From assembly GCF_900109265.1 (NCBI RefSeq), contig NZ_FNZM01000027.1, positions 17,242 to 81,241 on the forward strand: DNA of 64,000 nt. The letters are read 5' to 3'. The translations under genes and the position numbers were made by a program. The stretch is from Paraburkholderia tropica (GTDB taxonomy: Bacteria; Pseudomonadota; Gammaproteobacteria; Burkholderiales; Burkholderiaceae). A model generated the notes under the pieces. It was not told the DNA's origin and ran no database searches. It was given only the letters and a program-made list of their open reading frames with translations. Within the stretch, counting starts at the first letter, position 1. Each line of letters starts with the position of its first letter. Below, in pieces: positions 60,137 through 64,000 of this stretch.

Positions 60137-61867
60137 ATGTCGAAAGCACGCAAATACTTCAGCTTCAGCCGCCACGACCTGAGCCTCCCTCGTTTTCATC
60201 GTGGACGGTCCAGCTTCGCGGGCCTGCTTTTCACTGGCGCGTTCCTCACCCTGATCTGCCGCGCGGCGTGGGTACAGTGCGTTGAAGACGACTTCTACCA
60301 ACACCAGGGAGAAATCCGCCAGGTCAGCGACATCGAACTGCCAGCTTCCAGGGGACGCATCGTCGATCGTGATGGCCGCCCTCTCGCGCTCAATCTGCCC
60401 ACCCGCACTCTGTGGCTTGACGCCGGGGCACCTGATGCCCCGGCATCCACTACGCAAATCGACGCGCTCGCGGGCGTGCTCCATATCGATCCCGATCTGA
60501 TCGCGCACGCGTACGCCTCGCATCGCCGCTTCGTCTATCTGTCCCGCCAGATCACCCCCGATCTAGCCGCGCGTGCGATGCAACTCGACCTGCCTGGTGT
60601 CTATGCGAGCAAGGGTTATCGGCGCTTCTATCCCGAGTCGGCGATCGCATCCAATGTCGTGGGCTTTACGGGCATTGACGGACGCGGACAGGAAGGCATT
60701 GAGCGAGCGGCCAACAGCCAGCTCTCGGGCGTGGATGGCTGGCGACGCGCACTGCATAATGCGCGCGGCGACATCATTGCCTCGCTCGCGCATTCCACGC
60801 CGCGCGATGGTGCGGACGTTCAGCTCGCGCTTGATTCGCCGATCCAGTACGCCGCCTATCACGCGCTACAGGACACCGTTCAGCACTTCGACGCGCACTC
60901 GGGCTCGGCAATCGTGCTCGACGCACACACGGGCGAGATCCTCGCCATGGCGAACTGGCCAAGTTTCGATCCGAACAGCCGCGCTCGCACCAGCGGCTTG
61001 CAGATGCGCAACCGCGCCGTCACCGACGTGTTCGAACCCGGCTCGGTGATGAAGCCGCTGACCATCGCGCTCGCCTTGCAGCAAGGTCGCATCACGCCTG
61101 ATTCGATCGTGACGACGGACCACGGCCGTATTCGACTAGATGGCGCGACGATTCACGACGACGCCGACTTTGGCACGCTCACGGTGGCTGGCGTGATCGA
61201 AAAATCGAGTAACGTGGGCACCACAAAAATCGCGTTGATGATGCCGTCGAAGGACATGTGGCAGAACTTCCATGAACTGGGGCTGGGGAAGGCTCCGCAC
61301 GCGGGGCTACCCGGTGCGGCGCGCGGTAGCGTGCGCCCCTGGAACCACTGGCGCCGCATCGAACAGGCGACCATGGGTTACGGTTACGGCCTGTCCGCCT
61401 CGTTGCTGCAACTGGCGCAGGCATACACCGTCTTCGCCAACGACGGCGTCATAGTGCCTGCGACAGTCCATCGCCTCGACGCACCCGCCACCGGTCATCG
61501 CCTGTATTCGGCCCGCACCGCGCAGGAGGTTCGGGCGATGATGCAACGGGTGGTGAGCGCCAACGGCACTGCACCCGATGCGGTCGTGAACGGCTTCTCT
61601 GTCGCCGGCAAGACCGGAACCGCGTATCGCTGGACGTCGCACGGTTACGATCGTAGTCAATATCGCGCGTCGTTCGTCGGCATCATTCCCGCAGTGCATC
61701 CGCGCGTGATCATCGCCGTCTCCATCGATAATCCGCGCAAAGGTTCACATTTTGGTGGCGCTGTCGCTGGTCCGGCGTTTGTCGCCATTGCGACCAAGAC
61801 GATGCAGTTGCTCAATGTTTTGCCTGACAGTCCCCTTGATTCTTCCGGGCACGTGCCTCTCACCTGA
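60137..61867 (+). CDS. Class B penicillin-binding protein (PBP2/PBP3-like transpeptidase)
   Basis: The 576-residue protein has a short cytoplasmic tail, one membrane helix (FAGLLFTGAFLTLICRAAW, about 27-46), a pedestal domain starting IELPASRGRIVDRDGRPLALN, and a transpeptidase domain. Active-site motifs are SxxK in FEPGSVMKPLTIAL, SxN in EKSSNVGTTK and KTG in SVAGKTGTAYRW. It is FtsI-like in length and motifs but is not beside the division cluster (mraZ-mraW-ftsL), so it is an extra, specialised copy. It would cross-link peptidoglycan in the periplasm. Such orphan copies may tolerate beta-lactams or act in special growth states, which is inference. Confidence 0.9.
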   Translation: MSKARKYFSFSRHDLSLPRFHRGRSSFAGLLFTGAFLTLICRAAWVQCVEDDFYQHQGEIRQVSDIELPASRGRIVDRDGRPLALNLPTRTLWLDAGAPDAPASTTQIDALAGVLHIDPDLIAHAYASHRRFVYLSRQITPDLAARAMQLDLPGVYASKGYRRFYPESAIASNVVGFTGIDGRGQEGIERAANSQLSGVDGWRRALHNARGDIIASLAHSTPRDGADVQLALDSPIQYAAYHALQDTVQHFDAHSGSAIVLDAHTGEILAMANWPSFDPNSRARTSGLQMRNRAVTDVFEPGSVMKPLTIALALQQGRITPDSIVTTDHGRIRLDGATIHDDADFGTLTVAGVIEKSSNVGTTKIALMMPSKDMWQNFHELGLGKAPHAGLPGAARGSVRPWNHWRRIEQATMGYGYGLSASLLQLAQAYTVFANDGVIVPATVHRLDAPATGHRLYSARTAQEVRAMMQRVVSANGTAPDAVVNGFSVAGKTGTAYRWTSHGYDRSQYRASFVGIIPAVHPRVIIAVSIDNPRKGSHFGGAVAGPAFVAIATKTMQLLNVLPDSPLDSSGHVPLT

Positions 61868-62122
61868 GCCCGGAACGACAGCCGGCGGAGGTCGCTCGTC
61901 CGGCCACGCGATGTCCTCTGCGCTGCCTGCATTCGGACCAGATTTTTCCGGGTGGCGTGAGCAGAGGCCGGGCGTGCCACTGCCACGATCAATCGCCGAC
62001 CGGAACCCGATGCCAACGTCTATATCGAGCTCCTGGTGTCGACCAAAATGTGAAGTACGGCCTCGATCGCGAAGTCTGATTTCCGCGGGCTGGTGAGGAC
62101 CACTTTGCGGCCCTGCACACGA

Positions 62123-62485
62123 CTACTTCCTGGCGTCGATTCCAAGACGCGCTACGCTCAATGCGTGTATTTCCCGGACGACTGGCGATCGGTAATCGAG
62201 AAACCAGCCACGGTCCAGATTGAAGAGCCTGGTTAGCCCAGCTTCGTCGCGGGGAAAGGGCAGTTCACGCGCGCGTTCTGCAAGCGCCCGTGCGGCCTCG
62301 ACCGCCTTGGCCCGGTCTAGCCAGTCGCAGCATGCTCCGTTCGACGACAACCAGATCTGGCACGTCTCGATCATGTGATCGGTCCGCAGCCATTCCCCAC
62401 TGCGCGCATATGCGAGCAATTGACCGACCACCAGGAAGGTGAGCAGCTCGGCTTTCGTTTCTTCATCCATTCTTGCCACCCACAT
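62123..62485 (-). CDS. Hypothetical protein downstream of nhaA
   Basis: The protein of about 120 residues starts MWVARMDEETKAELLTFLVVGQLLAYARSGEWLRTDHMIETCQIWLSSNGACCDWLDRAKAV. It is helical and charged, with no signal or clear membrane segment. Two starts are possible (62485 and 62470); neither has a strong site. Its start lies 6 bases past the nhaA stop on the same strand, so it is expressed with nhaA. Not recognised. The end is SVARLGIDARK. Confidence 0.55.
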   Translation of the reverse strand: MWVARMDEETKAELLTFLVVGQLLAYARSGEWLRTDHMIETCQIWLSSNGACCDWLDRAKAVEAARALAERARELPFPRDEAGLTRLFNLDRGWFLDYRSPVVREIHALSVARLGIDARK

Positions 62486-62490
62486 CGACG

Positions 62491-63846
62491 TCAGCTGGAC
62501 CTCTGCCTGGAAGCATACAGGCCCCAGCCCAGCCCTGCGCATCCCGCGACGAACGAGCCAAGCAGCACGCCGAGCTTGGTGGCATCCATCGCGCCCTGCC
62601 CGGAAAACGCGAGCGTCGCGATGAAGATCGACATGGTGAAGCCAATGCCCGCGAGCAGTGCCACAAGGCTGACTCCGCGCCAGGACATCCCGGTCGGCAA
62701 ACGGCAAAGCCCGGTTCTCACCAGCAGCCAGCTCGTCAGGAACACGCCGACTGGCTTGCCGACGATGAGCGCCAGCGCCACGCCCAACATGATCCAGACG
62801 GTCTGGTGGCTCGCGAAATCCACGCCACTGAGCGGCACGCCGGCATTGGCCAACGCGAAGAGCGGCATGATCCCGTATGCAACCCAGGGGTGAAGCGCCC
62901 ACTGCACCCGCACGACCGGTGGCAGGAGATCGCGTTGCGCCACGCGGAGCGTGTGCATCGGCTTTTCCAGTTGATCGAATTCCTGCGCACTCTGGACGTC
63001 GACTTCGCTCACGTGACGTGTCGCTTCCGACAGTTCGACCAGCACGCGCTCGTGCCCGCGCGACGATACGACTGGCGTCATCAGCCCCAGCACCACCCCG
63101 GCAAGCGTCGGATGCACGCTGCTGATGAAGAGCCCCATCCAGATAACTGCGCCCGGAAGCATGTAAGCCGTGGCGCGGTTGATATCGAGCCTCTGCATGA
63201 TGACGACGGCAACGATACCGGCCGCGGCGAGCGCCAGGCCGCTGGGGTCGAGTCCAGCCGAGTAGAAGACCGCGATGATCAGCACCGCGATAATGTCGTC
63301 CACGATCGCGAGCGTCAGCAGAAAGATCCTCACGTTACCGGGAATCGACCGCCCGAGCAGCGCGAGCACGCCGACCGCAAAGGCAATGTCCGTCGCCGTC
63401 GGCACGGCCCATCCGTGCGCTGCATCCGTACCGTGGTTCACCGCAAGATAGATGAGCGCCGGCACCGCCACGCCGCCCATAGCGGCACCAAGCGGCAACG
63501 CCGCCTGTCTGAAATCGCTCAGCGAGCCAGCGTGGATTTCACGGCGGATTTCCATACCGACAACAAGAAAAAACACGGTCATCAGCCCGTCGTTGATCCA
63601 GAAGTGCACGGATTTCGAGAACAGGAATCCGCCCGCACCCAGTGTCAGCGGCGACTCGAGGAGTTCGTGATAGCTGCCCGCGAATGGAGAGTTTGCCCAG
63701 ATGAGCGCGATAGCGGCAGCGATGAGCAGGATGATGCCGCTCGCGGCTTCGACATGAAGGAAGTGTTCAAGCGCCGTGAAGGCTTGCTTTGCGATGCGCC
63801 TGGGGTGAGTGAGCGGGCGTGAGAAGTCGTTCAGTCGCATGGGCAT
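62491..63846 (-). CDS. nhaA: Na+/H+ antiporter NhaA
   Basis: NhaA exchanges Na+ or Li+ for H+ across the inner membrane and helps pH homeostasis. The 451-residue protein has about 12 helices and the family core: FFLVVGMEIRREIH near helix 3, PTATDIAFAVGVLALLG, and IVDDIIAVLIIAVFY with the paired Asp residues (DD) of the ion site. The C-terminal half includes FALANAGVPLSGVDF and GKPVGVFLTSWLLV. Length is slightly above E. coli NhaA because of an N-terminal extension. ATG 63846 is used; another in-frame ATG follows two codons later. GGGA lies about 7 nt upstream. A small hypothetical gene follows directly. Regulation by pH is known for the family but no site is visible here. Confidence 0.93.
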   Translation of the reverse strand: MPMRLNDFSRPLTHPRRIAKQAFTALEHFLHVEAASGIILLIAAAIALIWANSPFAGSYHELLESPLTLGAGGFLFSKSVHFWINDGLMTVFFLVVGMEIRREIHAGSLSDFRQAALPLGAAMGGVAVPALIYLAVNHGTDAAHGWAVPTATDIAFAVGVLALLGRSIPGNVRIFLLTLAIVDDIIAVLIIAVFYSAGLDPSGLALAAAGIVAVVIMQRLDINRATAYMLPGAVIWMGLFISSVHPTLAGVVLGLMTPVVSSRGHERVLVELSEATRHVSEVDVQSAQEFDQLEKPMHTLRVAQRDLLPPVVRVQWALHPWVAYGIMPLFALANAGVPLSGVDFASHQTVWIMLGVALALIVGKPVGVFLTSWLLVRTGLCRLPTGMSWRGVSLVALLAGIGFTMSIFIATLAFSGQGAMDATKLGVLLGSFVAGCAGLGWGLYASRQRSS

Positions 63847-64000
63847 GTAGAGTCCCGCGTGGCGGCCCGACCAGCGCGAAAAACCTGTCCCGCTGCGGTA
63901 TGCAGCTAAGGAAGGTCTGCACAACACTCTTTCAGAGCGGTGATCTTTTTTCACGTTGGGCGTATCAGCCGTAAGCGTCTGCTCGCAGGTTGGTCGTCCG

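Noticed and set aside
1..64000. CRISPR arrays, tRNA or rRNA genes, insertion sequences, toxin-antitoxin pairs
   Set aside because: Looked for direct repeat arrays, transposase motifs and tRNA-like structures in the gaps and found none that could be supported by eye.

Overview
The window reads as GC-rich DNA of a Burkholderiaceae bacterium, most likely Paraburkholderia or Caballeronia. This is inferred from gene families rather than from a marker gene: a GT2/PIG-L/NodS-type cluster, DUF2934, DUF6496 and DUF6723 proteins, CheB-CheR-PAS fusion sensors, and an MFS transporter of the type usually found beside uvrA in this group. I see no rRNA, tRNA, CRISPR array, insertion sequence, ribosomal or core replication gene. 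The content (stress proteins, alternative oxidase, sugar and aldehyde oxidation, sensors) suits a secondary chromosome or megaplasmid.

Layout. 1-1552: tail of a NodS-like methyltransferase converging on a GT2 and frameshifted PIG-L pair. 2044-7292: stress and accessory genes: a frameshifted flavodoxin-family reductase, ParB-like protein, DUF421, PRC-barrel, a duplicated-domain protein, Dps, and a receiver protein. 7329-9665: a PAS-PAS hybrid kinase whose partner is probably that receiver. 10189-15608: a high-GC caa3-type terminal oxidase operon (CoxB with heme c, a CoxA-CoxC fusion, a small membrane protein, a triheme lipoprotein cytochrome). Its subunit I lacks the usual D-channel glutamate and K-channel lysine. 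15766-21103: DUF6496 protein, then a leftward operon of a TPP enzyme, an SDR and a GH15 glucosidase. 21371-28975: a divergent rightward operon (enolase-superfamily enzyme, duplicated membrane protein, gluconate dehydrogenase subunit 3, GMC oxidoreductase), then a stress-type SDR, a DUF2231-like protein and a sorbosone-dehydrogenase-like lipoprotein.

29308-34349: a small secreted Gly-rich protein, a UvrA paralogue, a PNPOx-like flavoprotein, DUF2934 and a small hypothetical. 34390-45916 is the most unusual block: a CheB with a zinc ribbon, a histidine kinase fused to a DUF6723-like tail, a serine-recombinase-like protein lacking most catalytic arginines, a 1,359-residue CheB-CheR-PAS-kinase-receiver protein, and a second CheB-CheR-PAS-GAF protein with no kinase. 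45966-51986: Gfo/Idh/MocA oxidoreductase, a receiver protein, and a three-subunit molybdenum aldehyde oxidoreductase (PaoABC type). 52108-64000: small stress-type proteins, DUF4396, a decayed GH15 remnant, MarR, ClC antiporter, MFS, an orphan class B PBP, and NhaA with a small downstream gene.

Functionally the window combines peripheral oxidation of sugars, sugar acids and aldehydes with an unusual heme-copper oxidase and a dense set of fused sensory proteins. At least three genes are broken or appear frameshifted (PIG-L, flavodoxin-family reductase, GH15 remnant), which suggests ongoing turnover or, for the first two, base-call errors.
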